64,000 nt of DNA. Origin: Bacteroidia bacterium. Lineage in GTDB: Bacteria > Bacteroidota > Bacteroidia > CAIKAF01. Under the pieces are notes generated by a model. That model saw nothing but the letters and a program-made list of their open reading frames with translations. It was not told where the DNA came from and searched no databases. Below are positions 20,530 to 29,061 of the stretch, piece after piece. The translations under genes and the position numbers were made by a program. The DNA lies in the NCBI GenBank assembly GCA_030427255.1, contig JAUHWY010000006.1, positions 1 to 64,000 on the forward strand, read 5' to 3'. Position 1 is the first letter of the stretch, and each line of letters starts with the position of its first letter.

Positions 20530-21132
20530 ATGAAATTTATGCTTTTGGCTACTTTGGCTTCGCTTTCTTTGGCATTTTACACCCTCGAAGAGGGTATAGG
20601 AATTGGAGACCCCATGCCTATGGCCGATGCAAAAATGAAAGACGTATCCGGCAAATTACTGAGCTTGCAAGACGTAAAAGGAGAAAAAGGGACCTTGGTG
20701 ATTTTTTCATGCAATACCTGCCCCTTTGTTATTGCAACCCAAGACAGATACCACGAAGTTGCCAAAATGGCCAAAGCCAATGGATTGGGATTAATGGTGG
20801 TAAACTCAAACGAGGCCCAACGAATGGGTGTTGACTCTTATGCTGCCATGCAAGACTATGCAAAAGACCAAAACTATTCCTTCCCTTATGTCTTGGATGA
20901 AAATCATGCCTTGGCAGATGCCTTTGGAGCAACTCGAACTCCGGATGTTTTTTTATTCGATGCGGAAGACAGGTTGGTTTACAAAGGAGCCATTGACGAC
21001 AGCCACAGAGATGCCGGTGCCGTTAAAGAAAAATTCCTTGAGAAAGCTATTAAACACCTAAGTCAAGGAAAGGCTATTGACCCTGCCGAAACAAAGGCCG
21101 TAGGTTGCACCATAAAGAGGGTATCTAAATAA
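20530..21132 (+). CDS. Exported thioredoxin-like / AhpC-TSA family protein
   Basis: The ATG at 20530 (MKFMLLATLASLSLAF) gives 200 residues beginning with a signal peptide; the longer in-frame start at 20446 would bury it. The thioredoxin fold carries a CxxC motif in FSCNTCPFV and the cis-Pro region in ATRTPDVFLFDAEDRLVYKGAIDD, as in redoxin-domain proteins of Bacteroidota. It probably acts in the periplasm as a disulfide or peroxide reductase. Placed just downstream of exported katG, though beyond its terminator, it may serve the same compartment. The Cys near the C-terminus (AVGCTIKR) is conserved in this subgroup. Confidence 0.85.
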   Translation: MKFMLLATLASLSLAFYTLEEGIGIGDPMPMADAKMKDVSGKLLSLQDVKGEKGTLVIFSCNTCPFVIATQDRYHEVAKMAKANGLGLMVVNSNEAQRMGVDSYAAMQDYAKDQNYSFPYVLDENHALADAFGATRTPDVFLFDAEDRLVYKGAIDDSHRDAGAVKEKFLEKAIKHLSQGKAIDPAETKAVGCTIKRVSK

Positions 21133-21169
21133 GTAAAGGTTCAAGGTCCGGTTTGTACATTTGCTGCCC

Positions 21170-21628
21170 ATGAGAGCAGTTATTCAAAGGGTACAACACG
21201 CCAGTGTGCACAGCGAAGGGCAGCGCCTTGGCGAAATCGGACAGGGAATGCTTATTTTGTTGGGTGTGGAAGAGGGAGATAGCTTTGACGACATCTCCCA
21301 CCTTTGCTACAAAATAGCCCGTTTACGCATATTTCCTGACAAACAAGGTCGCATGCAAAAAAGCATGCACGACCTCATGGATGTACGGTGCTTGGTGGTA
21401 AGTCAATTTACCTTGTTCGGTTCTGTTAAAAAAGGCCACCGCCCCTCCTTTACCCGCAGTGCAAAACCCGAATTTGCACGTATGATGTATGAAATATTCA
21501 TTAAGACTTTAGAAAAAGAAACCAATACCAAAGTGGAGCAAGGAGCCTTTGGTGCCGACATGCAGGTTGAACTACTGAACGACGGCCCTGTAACCTTACT
21601 TCTGGATTCCAAAATAAAAGACTTATGA
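21170..21628 (+). CDS. dtd: D-aminoacyl-tRNA deacylase
   Basis: This 152-residue protein removes D-amino acids, and glycine from tRNA-Ala, after mischarging. The start is the ATG at 21170 (MRAVIQRVQHASV), the normal DTD N-terminus; an upstream TTG in frame is not needed. Signature blocks are SQFTLFGSVKKGHRPSFTRSA and the Gly-cisPro-like loop NDGPVTLLLDS. TACATTTG at 21156-21163 resembles a Bacteroidota -7 box, which would make the message nearly leaderless. Its stop overlaps the next start (ATGA). Confidence 0.95.
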   Translation: MRAVIQRVQHASVHSEGQRLGEIGQGMLILLGVEEGDSFDDISHLCYKIARLRIFPDKQGRMQKSMHDLMDVRCLVVSQFTLFGSVKKGHRPSFTRSAKPEFARMMYEIFIKTLEKETNTKVEQGAFGADMQVELLNDGPVTLLLDSKIKDL

Positions 21629-21948
21629 CCCTGGCAGAAGCACAAAAAAAAGTAGACGATTGGATAGTAACCTATGGCAAACGCTATTTTTCAGAGCTTA
21701 CCAACATGGCTGTTTTAACCGAGGAAGTTGGCGAACTTGCTAGGCACATGGCCAGAACCTATGGTGAGCAATCGTATAAACCCGGTGCAGAAAAAACACA
21801 TTTGGCCGACGAAATGGCAGATGTCTTATGGGTATTAATTTGTCTGGCAAATCAAACAGGTGTAGATTTGACCGAAGCTTTTGAATCGAATTTAGTTAAG
21901 AAAACCGCAAGGGATAATACCCGGCACCTAAACAACCCTAAACTTTAG
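21625..21948 (+). CDS. MazG-like nucleotide pyrophosphohydrolase
   Basis: This 107-residue all-alpha NTP pyrophosphatase has the metal-binding EExxE motif in LTEEVGELARHM and the second ExxD motif in LADEMADVLWVL. It is a single MazG-like domain as in RS21-C6/dCTPase-type enzymes rather than the double-domain MazG of E. coli. It probably hydrolyses non-canonical or excess nucleoside triphosphates. It is coupled to dtd by a four-base overlap, and rimK starts 12 bases downstream, so the four genes are likely one operon. Confidence 0.9.
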   Translation: MTLAEAQKKVDDWIVTYGKRYFSELTNMAVLTEEVGELARHMARTYGEQSYKPGAEKTHLADEMADVLWVLICLANQTGVDLTEAFESNLVKKTARDNTRHLNNPKL

Positions 21949-21960
21949 CATTGTGCTCCC

Positions 21961-22869
21961 ATGAAACTTGGCATTCTTTCCCGAAACCCCAATTTGTATT
22001 CTACCCGAAGACTCGTAGAAGCTGCAAAACAGCGTGGCCATGAAATTAAGGTGGTTGATGCCCTTAGGTGCAATCTGGTCATGGAAAAACGGAATCCGAG
22101 AGTTTATTACCAAAACGATTACTTGGACCAAATAGAAGGAATAATACCTCGCATTGGAGCATCGGTAACTTTTTACGGCTCAGCTGTGGTACGCCAGTTT
22201 GAAATGCGTAAGGTGTTTACTGCGGTTGAGAGTCAAGCCTTGATTCGCTCCAGAGACAAGCTTAGAAGCCTTCAAATTCTAAGTAGAGCCGGAATTGGCT
22301 TGCCTAAAACGGTGTTTACCAATTTCGCCCGAAATATCGACGAAGTCTTAGAAGAGATTGGGTCTTTTCCGGTAGTAATTAAAATTTTAGAAGGCACACA
22401 AGGACTGGGTGTGGTTCTTGCCGAAAACAAGAATGCTGCCGTTTCTGTGGTAGAAGCTTTCCATAGCTTAAAAGTTAGAATCATTATTCAGGAATTCATT
22501 AAAGAAGCCGGTGGAGCCGACATTCGCGCATTGGTGGTAGACGGAAAAGTGGTGGGAGCAATGAAACGCCAAGCAAAGGAAGGTGAATTCAGATCAAATT
22601 TGCACCGAGGAGGAACCGCCGCAGTGGTCAGACTAAGCAATGAAGAAAAAGAAACCGCAAAAAATGCTGCAAAAGCCATGGGCCTCGGGATTGCAGGTGT
22701 TGATATGCTTCAGTCTAACCGAGGCCCATTGGTAATGGAAGTTAATTCATCGCCCGGCCTTGAGGGTATTGAAAAAGCCACAGGAAAAGACATCGCTTCT
22801 AAAATCATTCAATACATGGAGCGGAACCAATTCAGGCAGCGCATTCAAAAAGACCGGGTAAATGCCTAG
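21961..22869 (+). CDS. rimK: RimK-type ATP-grasp ligase (ribosomal protein S6 modification)
   Basis: This 302-residue ATP-grasp enzyme has the RimK N-terminal domain ([43 protein letters not shown]). The grasp domain contains [46 protein letters not shown] and the metal site [14 protein letters not shown]. RimK adds glutamate to the C-terminus of ribosomal protein S6, or to related acceptors. Length equals the E. coli enzyme; no fused RimB-like protease domain is present. It overlaps the following dehydrogenase gene by eight bases. Confidence 0.93.
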   Translation: MKLGILSRNPNLYSTRRLVEAAKQRGHEIKVVDALRCNLVMEKRNPRVYYQNDYLDQIEGIIPRIGASVTFYGSAVVRQFEMRKVFTAVESQALIRSRDKLRSLQILSRAGIGLPKTVFTNFARNIDEVLEEIGSFPVVIKILEGTQGLGVVLAENKNAAVSVVEAFHSLKVRIIIQEFIKEAGGADIRALVVDGKVVGAMKRQAKEGEFRSNLHRGGTAAVVRLSNEEKETAKNAAKAMGLGIAGVDMLQSNRGPLVMEVNSSPGLEGIEKATGKDIASKIIQYMERNQFRQRIQKDRVNA

Positions 22870-23833
22870 GCCGCTTAAGGTTCTTGAAGCAGACCCGCTA
22901 CACCCCAAAGCCATTGCACTTTTTAAAGAAGCTGGCTTTGAAGTTCATGCCTTAAAGCCCTATGGAAACCGTATGGCTCTCCTTGAGGCAATCGAAGAGG
23001 TAGATGTTCTGCTCGTTCGGAGTTCATTTCATGTCGACCATGAATTGCTTAAGCACGGTCTCAAACTCAAGTATATTGGAAGAGCAGGAGCAGGGATGGA
23101 GCAAGTGGACCTACAGGCCGCCAAGGACTTGGGCATTATTTGCTTCAATTCACCGGAGGGAAACAGAGATGCGGTAGCCGAGCAAGTCATTGGCATGCTG
23201 CTTAGTCTTTGGCAGCACCTTCCCAAAGCCAATAAAGAAGTTAGAGAGGGCATTTGGGACAGGATTAGCAATCGAGGCACAGAACTTATGGGCAAAACCG
23301 TAGGTATAATTGGCCTAGGAAATACAGGAACTCAACTAGCTAAAAAACTACAAGGCTTTGATGTAGAACTACTAGCAGTAGACCCTTACCGAAAAGACAT
23401 CTGGCCATCTTATGTGGAGCAGGTAAGTATGGAAGAGCTGTGCAGAAATGCCCATGTGGTGAGTTTTCATGTTCCTCTAACCCAAGAAACCAAAGGAATG
23501 GCATGCCGGGATTGGTACCAAAAACTACAACAAAAGCCGGTCATCATAAATACTTCCCGTGGCAAAGTAGTGCCCACCGAAGCTTTACTTGAAGCCTTGG
23601 AAAACAACCTAATTTCTGGTGCATGCTTAGATGTACTTGATTTGGAGGGGCTTGGATTTGAGCATGTAGGCTCTAAAGAAGGGGCAAAACTCTGGAGTCG
23701 ATTGGTGGAAAGACCCGAAGTGCTGCTCAGCCCACATACCGCGGGATGGACACACGAAAGTTGGGAAAAGATTTCAGTAATCCTGGCGCAAAAAATTCTG
23801 GAGGACTACTACCGAGGGGCAACCCCCTCTTAA
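22862..23833 (+). CDS. D-isomer-specific 2-hydroxyacid dehydrogenase (phosphoglycerate dehydrogenase-like)
   Basis: This 323-residue NAD-dependent dehydrogenase has the nucleotide motif GIIGLGNTG, the substrate-binding arginine in NTSRGKVVP, and the catalytic histidine in [13 protein letters not shown]. The acidic partner lies in [13 protein letters not shown], a departure from the usual LDVFE. It lacks the ACT domain of long SerA enzymes. It could be a short 3-phosphoglycerate dehydrogenase for serine, or act on another D-2-hydroxyacid. Its start overlaps rimK by eight bases, so expression is coupled. Confidence 0.85.
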   Translation: MPRPLKVLEADPLHPKAIALFKEAGFEVHALKPYGNRMALLEAIEEVDVLLVRSSFHVDHELLKHGLKLKYIGRAGAGMEQVDLQAAKDLGIICFNSPEGNRDAVAEQVIGMLLSLWQHLPKANKEVREGIWDRISNRGTELMGKTVGIIGLGNTGTQLAKKLQGFDVELLAVDPYRKDIWPSYVEQVSMEELCRNAHVVSFHVPLTQETKGMACRDWYQKLQQKPVIINTSRGKVVPTEALLEALENNLISGACLDVLDLEGLGFEHVGSKEGAKLWSRLVERPEVLLSPHTAGWTHESWEKISVILAQKILEDYYRGATPS

Positions 23834-23876
23834 AGAGCTGGTATTCCATAGCAAACGGATTAAGGCCTTACTTTAA

Positions 23877-25325
23877 TTAAGGTGCTTTGGAGACATCGTT
23901 TGCGGTGGATTCGGAAGTTCTACTTAAATCTAGGGCTGTCAATACGGCTGCCATTCCCCAAAAGGGAACAGATGCTTCGTCGGTATCTAAAAAATTATTC
24001 AAAAAAGCATGGATAAAATAAGTACCTAATCCTAGTAGAGCCGCATAAGCCAAAACTTGGCTAAGGCGATCGGCTCCCGGCCAAAAAATCACTCGGCAGC
24101 CCACCCAAATAAAGACAATTCCCAAAAGAATAAAACTTAGCATGCCCGGCAAGCCTTGCTCTGACAAAGGAAGCAGGTATTCAGAATGGGCGCTACCCAA
24201 AGAGCCAAAATTGGTGCTTATAATGGTAAGTTCGTTTGATCGCTGATATGGCGCATACTGAAAGGCGTAGGTTCCCGGCCCAAAACCCATGATAGGTTTT
24301 TCATTAAACATGCGAACAGCAGCTTTCCAGCGTAAAATACGTTCCAGATTGCTGGCATCACTAGAAATATTTGAAGCCGATTGAAAGTGCTGGCCAAAAT
24401 CCCCGCTAGATTCTTGTTTGTTTTGCTCCAAACTCATTATTATTTCGGTTTGAAACAGAAAAAAGAGACCTACAAGGGTAGCCGCTGTTCCTAAAACCAC
24501 TGTCCATCGGATTCTAAGAAGCATAATTATCCACAATCCCGCAGCTCCTATAACACTTAACCAAGCAGCCCTGCTGATGGAAAAAAACAAGCCTCCACAA
24601 ATAATTAAAGCCAAAAGCAGGGAAACAACTCTCCAGGTAGAAGACATGCGCGCAAAAAAGGTAAAGCCAAGCACAAAAGGCACAAACATGGCCAAAACGG
24701 CACCATAGTGGGTGTGATCGTTATAAAAGGGATCCATAACCCAATGTGCCGGCTGTTTCTCAAAATTAAACATGGCCAGGCGGTAAGTTGCATAAATTAC
24801 AATGCCGGCCAATGGAAGCACATACATCCAAAAAAAACGGGGGATATTTTTCCGGTTCAAAAACAGTTGAGTACCTAAAAAATAAAAAGCCGACACAAAC
24901 CAAATACGCGTTGCAGTGGCTTTGAGTGAGATTATGGGCATAGTGCTGGTGAAACTACTGAGCAGCATCCAACCAACATGAAACAGAACGGCCAAGGTAA
25001 TGGGGTGCTTCCAAAAACTTGAGGGAATCGACTTTTCTATAAACAGCTTAAAGTAAAAAAGCACGGTCATAAGAATTATCAAAGCCTCAGAGGGCAAGCT
25101 TAAGGCTGCTCCCAGATCTGACTCCTTTAATTCAATAGACAGCGGAGTAACTAATACCGTAAACAGAAAAAACTTATCGACGGAACTGATGAGCCATACT
25201 AGAAGAATAAGCCCAACAGGTATAAGGAAATACCAATAAAACTCCTGGTAGACAAACAGTCCTTGCAAGAGGGTAATAAGACCTGCAAAGATCCCAAACT
25301 TCCATTTCTGGCTAAGATCAAGCAT
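23877..25325 (-). CDS. O-antigen ligase/polymerase family membrane protein
   Basis: This 482-residue protein has about eleven or twelve transmembrane helices and a large periplasmic loop between residues 300 and 385. The Wzy_C/WaaL motif is visible as GFGPGTYAFQYAPYQRS and SLGSAHSEYLLPLSEQGLPGM, where the histidine of the HSEYL block is the conserved one. Such enzymes polymerise or ligate surface polysaccharide using lipid-linked substrates. It follows the chain-length regulator by four bases on the same strand. No glycosyltransferases are adjacent, so the pair probably serves a polysaccharide made elsewhere. Confidence 0.88.
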   Translation of the reverse strand: MLDLSQKWKFGIFAGLITLLQGLFVYQEFYWYFLIPVGLILLVWLISSVDKFFLFTVLVTPLSIELKESDLGAALSLPSEALIILMTVLFYFKLFIEKSIPSSFWKHPITLAVLFHVGWMLLSSFTSTMPIISLKATATRIWFVSAFYFLGTQLFLNRKNIPRFFWMYVLPLAGIVIYATYRLAMFNFEKQPAHWVMDPFYNDHTHYGAVLAMFVPFVLGFTFFARMSSTWRVVSLLLALIICGGLFFSISRAAWLSVIGAAGLWIIMLLRIRWTVVLGTAATLVGLFFLFQTEIIMSLEQNKQESSGDFGQHFQSASNISSDASNLERILRWKAAVRMFNEKPIMGFGPGTYAFQYAPYQRSNELTIISTNFGSLGSAHSEYLLPLSEQGLPGMLSFILLGIVFIWVGCRVIFWPGADRLSQVLAYAALLGLGTYFIHAFLNNFLDTDEASVPFWGMAAVLTALDLSRTSESTANDVSKAP

Positions 25326-25329
25326 GAGT

Positions 25330-26364
25330 TTACTCTTGAGCGTCTGCCGTTCTCTTCAACTGATGTTTATACCCTCGGTAATTTTGAAGGAAAATCAAGA
25401 AGAAAACACTCAAAACAAAGCTAAAGAAAGAAGCTCCAATGGCAATCAAACTTCGCTTGGGATATGTTTTGGAGTCGGCAGGGTACCCGTAGTCAATGGG
25501 CATGATTTGCTTAATGGAGCTTTCTGCATCGGCTTTTACTTCTTCAAGTTTTCTTTCCAACAAAATTTGTTGTTCGGTAAGCAATTCCAATTGTCCGGAA
25601 AGCGCTAAATAGGCCGAGCCATACTTAGCCAATGTGTCCAATTGGGCTTGAATAGCTCGTACACCTGCTTGGTTGTTTTTTGCTAATGCAGCTGCCAATT
25701 CCTTGTTGAGCACCTCTGATTGGCTTTCGTAGTCGTTAACGCCTTTTGCCCGAATGCTGCTCAAACTGTCTCCAATTAAATGAATCCGTTGCTCCATTTC
25801 TTCGTACTTGGTTTGAACCACTCTCAAACCTTCTGCAGCTCGTTCTCTTTGAATTCGGTTCTTAAGGCTGTCTAGCATAAACAACATGTCGTTGGCCATG
25901 CCTGCTGCCTTATTGGGGTCGGTATCTAAAACAGAAATTTCAACAGAGTTGTACTCCGTTCTTCGAAAGGAGATGTTCTCATTGAACTTTTTATACATTT
26001 TTGTATAAGCCTTTGGCGACTCTTCATTTATTTCGTAATGGTCCCAGAGGTTGTATTTTTTGACAATGAATTCTCGGATTTCATTGGCGTTTAGTATTTG
26101 AATGACCCGTTCGGCTTCTGACTCTTCTCCATAAACCAAAAAGTCTTTTCCAGAGCCACCCTTTACATCCATCAGGTTCGAAACCGATTGGGTAACGGCA
26201 GGATAAAAAACGGCGGTGCTCTTAAACCTTGGCTTAATGGTATAGCTGATTCCAAAGGCAAGCAAACCGCCTACCAAAGTTGTTATTCCAATGGGTTTCC
26301 ACCATTGCATTATAAATGCCATGAGTCCGTGCGAACTCGTGGAAAAACCTTGTTGCTCATTCAT
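25330..26364 (-). CDS. Wzz-type polysaccharide chain-length determinant protein
   Basis: This 344-residue protein has two transmembrane helices (near residues 20-42 and 300-325) flanking a long periplasmic region with coiled coil (AAEGLRVVQTKYEEMEQRIHLIGD...). A Pro-rich segment (YPKRSLIAIGA) precedes the second helix. This is the Wzz/PCP layout without a tyrosine-kinase domain, so it sets the chain length of a surface polysaccharide. It is followed four bases later by the O-antigen polymerase/ligase gene. The 296-base gap upstream of it contains no recognisable gene. Confidence 0.85.
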   Translation of the reverse strand: MNEQQGFSTSSHGLMAFIMQWWKPIGITTLVGGLLAFGISYTIKPRFKSTAVFYPAVTQSVSNLMDVKGGSGKDFLVYGEESEAERVIQILNANEIREFIVKKYNLWDHYEINEESPKAYTKMYKKFNENISFRRTEYNSVEISVLDTDPNKAAGMANDMLFMLDSLKNRIQRERAAEGLRVVQTKYEEMEQRIHLIGDSLSSIRAKGVNDYESQSEVLNKELAAALAKNNQAGVRAIQAQLDTLAKYGSAYLALSGQLELLTEQQILLERKLEEVKADAESSIKQIMPIDYGYPADSKTYPKRSLIAIGASFFSFVLSVFFLIFLQNYRGYKHQLKRTADAQE

Positions 26365-26660
26365 ACCATAAAAATATGCGCTAAAATAGGAAATAGCCAG
26401 AGACTAAATGGTTGGGAGGAGCTTGTTACTATCCTGCGCAACCCTTGGTAAATCTTTAACAAGCCCTAAGTTGACTTGTGGTTTACAATTATGCCTTTCC
26501 TTAAACTTTGCTGCTCGATATGCATTGCTCAACTCCTGAATTGGCTCTAAAAAACTACCAAGATTTGTGAACAGCCTAAACCTGTTGCACTAACATCTAA
26601 ATTGAGCTCAGGTAATAAACAAAAATATCAAATGTCCTTATTTTTTAATATCTTAGTAAG

Positions 26661-26981
26661 ATGAAGGTAGTTAGGATTTTGGCCATAGTGATGTTGCTTT
26701 TGGCTTTGTTTCCTATGTCTGAGGGTTACTACACCGTTTTAAGAGCTGTGGTAACAGGTGCGGCACTATTGGCCTTTTTTGAAGACTACCGTACCGGACT
26801 TACTTACCTTTCTATTGCTTGTTTGGCAGTGGTGGTGCTTTATAACCCTATTTCTTTGGTACATCTAAACAAAAAAGTGGTGTGGGTTCTTATAGACATG
26901 TGCACCATTGCGGTACTCATGTGGCCATGGATTCGAAACAAAAAAACGGGCCGGCGCTATCGGCAGCAAAGAACCGGGTGA
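26661..26981 (+). CDS. DUF6804-family small membrane protein
   Basis: This 106-residue protein has three to four short hydrophobic helices (ILAIVMLLLALFPM, AVVTGAALLAFF, YLSIACLAVVVLYNP, VVWVLIDMCTIAVLMWPW). The segment FPMSEGYYTVLRAVV with Tyr-Tyr-Leu/Val-Arg fits the DUF6804 family, whose role is unknown. The stop lies 11 bases before the start of the M1 peptidase gene, so the two may share a transcript, although no functional link is known. The C-terminus is strongly basic (KKTGRRYRQQR). Confidence 0.7.
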   Translation: MKVVRILAIVMLLLALFPMSEGYYTVLRAVVTGAALLAFFEDYRTGLTYLSIACLAVVVLYNPISLVHLNKKVVWVLIDMCTIAVLMWPWIRNKKTGRRYRQQRTG

Positions 26982-26992
26982 GGTACCGCTGC

Positions 26993-28864
26993 ATGAACCG
27001 CCTTACTTTCCCATTGCTATGGTTGTTTTTTAGTGTGCTTTGCGGGCAAAACACCTATGTGCCGGGCCTATCTAAAGCAAGGCCTGAAACGGATGTACAT
27101 TTTTGGCATCTTGAATTGGAGCCGCGGATGTCGGATGGGTATTTGCAAGGTTTTGTAGAAACCAGGTTTCAAGCCTTAGCTTCGGACAGTTTGCTATGCT
27201 TTGACCTACACGACAGCTTAAGGGTAGATTCGGCCATGGTCAATGGAAATATGGTTGCTTTTAGCAGGCCCGGAAATGGAAGTGTTTGTTTACAGCCTCT
27301 CCAAGAGATCCAGGCAGACAGCCATTACATTTCAGGAGTTTGGTACCAAGGCTTTCCACCCATGGGCACCGGACTAGGGGGCTATACGCACGCTGTTCGT
27401 AAAGGAAGTCCGGAAGTATGGACCTTATCTCAGCCTTTTGCCGGACATACCTGGTGGCCGGTGAAAGATGCTTTAGGCGATAAAGCAGATAGCCTGCGAT
27501 TGGTTATAAAAACAGATTCGTCTTACACCTCTGCAGCACCCGGCAGCTTAAGCCTAGACTCTGCCGGAAGAGAGGTTTGGATACACCGTTTCCCCATACC
27601 TGCTTATTTGGTGGCATTTTCTGTGGCAAATTATGTGCAGCTCAATGAAACTTGGAACCATAGTTGTGGCTTGCCTGTAGAGCTGTATCAGTTGGTGTAC
27701 CCGGACGATAGTGCCGATGTTGTTCGCGATACGAAATACTTAAGGGAATCCATGGAGTTTCTTTGTTCCTTTTTAGAACCCTACCCCTACTACCCTGAAA
27801 AATACGGGCACGCCCAATTTAGTCGAGGCGGAGGCATGGAGCACCCTACCATGAGTTTTATGGGAAGCTTTGGGTTTGAACTCACCATGCATGAACTGGT
27901 CCATCACTGGTTTGGCAATATGGTTACCTGTGGGTCTTGGGCCGACATTTGGCTTAATGAAGGTTTTGCTACCTATTTGTCGGGCATGGGTTTTGAGCGT
28001 TATTATCCGCAAGATTGGAAGTCTTGGAAAAGCAAAACCCAACAAAGTGTTTGGGAAAGTCCGGAAGGGGCCGTTTATGTGAAGGATAGCTTAGAAGTAT
28101 CACGCATCTTTTCAAGTCGCTGGTCCTACAAAAAAGCGGCCTTGGTATTGCATCAGCTCAGGTGGTGGATTGGAGACTCATCGTTTCAAGCAGGACTAAA
28201 ATACTATTTGAGCGATCCTGAATTAAGGTGGGGATTTGCTCAAACTAAGGATTTGAGGCAGCACTTAGAAGCCGCCTCAGGTAAGTCATTGGAACACTTT
28301 TTTACTACTTGGGTATATGGCGAAGGGTTTCCGGAATTGCATGCTAGATGGAAACAACAAGGTTTTCGGTCTTTAGAACTCCATTTGGAGCAAAGCCCTT
28401 CTGTGGCAGGTGGTCCGGAAACTTATCCCATTCCGGTGCGTATTTCTGTTATTGGCCCTGAAAGAGACAGCATAGTTGAGTTTCGATTAACAGGAAAAGA
28501 CAGTGTGTATGTTTTTGAATTCCCTTTCCCTGTAGTGCGTTGGGAACCCGACCCTGAAAAAGACATGCTGGCCAGATGGAAATCCATTGAAAAAATGGAA
28601 ACGGAGGCAGAGAACCAAGCATTGCTTTTTCCAAACCCCGGGCTACAGCCTCTTTTATGGATACCCATGATGGAGCAAAGTGTAGGTAACTACAAGTACC
28701 AACTCACCGACCTTAGCGGCCGAAGTCTTAGCCAATCTTTAGAAGCCATGCATGGCAGCCCCATTCAAGTCCCAAAAGACCTAAGCCCGGGAGTTTACCT
28801 TATTCATGTGCATAAAGACGGCATTCCCTTGGGTGTATTGAAGTGGGTAAAACCAAGTCCTTAA
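26993..28864 (+). CDS. M1-family metallopeptidase with C-terminal sorting-like domain
   Basis: The ATG at 26993 (MNRLTFPLLWLFFSVLCGQ) gives a signal peptide and 623 residues. The zinc motif HEXXH-X18-E is complete: H300, E301, H304 and E323 (HELVHHWFGN, LNEGFATY). The substrate N-terminus motif reads GGGMEH instead of GGMEN. The catalytic tyrosine is probably in RWSYKKAALV. The last 80 residues (LLFPNPGLQPLLW, LTDLSGRSLSQS, GVYLIHVHKDG) are a T9SS type A sorting domain, so it is an exported aminopeptidase. It sits just behind the DUF6804 gene. Confidence 0.92.
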   Translation: MNRLTFPLLWLFFSVLCGQNTYVPGLSKARPETDVHFWHLELEPRMSDGYLQGFVETRFQALASDSLLCFDLHDSLRVDSAMVNGNMVAFSRPGNGSVCLQPLQEIQADSHYISGVWYQGFPPMGTGLGGYTHAVRKGSPEVWTLSQPFAGHTWWPVKDALGDKADSLRLVIKTDSSYTSAAPGSLSLDSAGREVWIHRFPIPAYLVAFSVANYVQLNETWNHSCGLPVELYQLVYPDDSADVVRDTKYLRESMEFLCSFLEPYPYYPEKYGHAQFSRGGGMEHPTMSFMGSFGFELTMHELVHHWFGNMVTCGSWADIWLNEGFATYLSGMGFERYYPQDWKSWKSKTQQSVWESPEGAVYVKDSLEVSRIFSSRWSYKKAALVLHQLRWWIGDSSFQAGLKYYLSDPELRWGFAQTKDLRQHLEAASGKSLEHFFTTWVYGEGFPELHARWKQQGFRSLELHLEQSPSVAGGPETYPIPVRISVIGPERDSIVEFRLTGKDSVYVFEFPFPVVRWEPDPEKDMLARWKSIEKMETEAENQALLFPNPGLQPLLWIPMMEQSVGNYKYQLTDLSGRSLSQSLEAMHGSPIQVPKDLSPGVYLIHVHKDGIPLGVLKWVKPSP

Positions 28865-28886
28865 GAAAAAAGGGCTCCGAAAAATA

Positions 28887-29061
28887 GCCCCCCGGCCCGA
28901 CGGATGCCAACCACAGCAAGGCCCCGCAAGGGCTAACTGAGGAGGCTTTCCCGAGTTCGGGAAAGACCCCGGAAGTTTTGCCCATGCGTGGGTCTTGCAA
29001 AGGTTGGCAGAAGTAAAAGGCCGGAGAAGAATAACAGGACTTAAAACGGAGCCGGGGCCCC
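28887..29061. repeat. GC-rich inverted-repeat element E3 (family B)
   Basis: The element fills the gap between two convergent genes and ends exactly at the stop codon of the Omp85-like gene. Nested inverted repeats are CCGGCC (28892-28897) with GGCCGG (29019-29024), TGCCAACC (28905-28912) with GGTTGGCA (29002-29009), and a perfect central hairpin CTTTCCCGA-GT-TCGGGAAAG (28946-28965). Its ends (GCCCCCCGGCC and GGGGCCCC) and the inner CTGAGGAGGC are shared with the element at 53748-53919. Confidence 0.65.
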
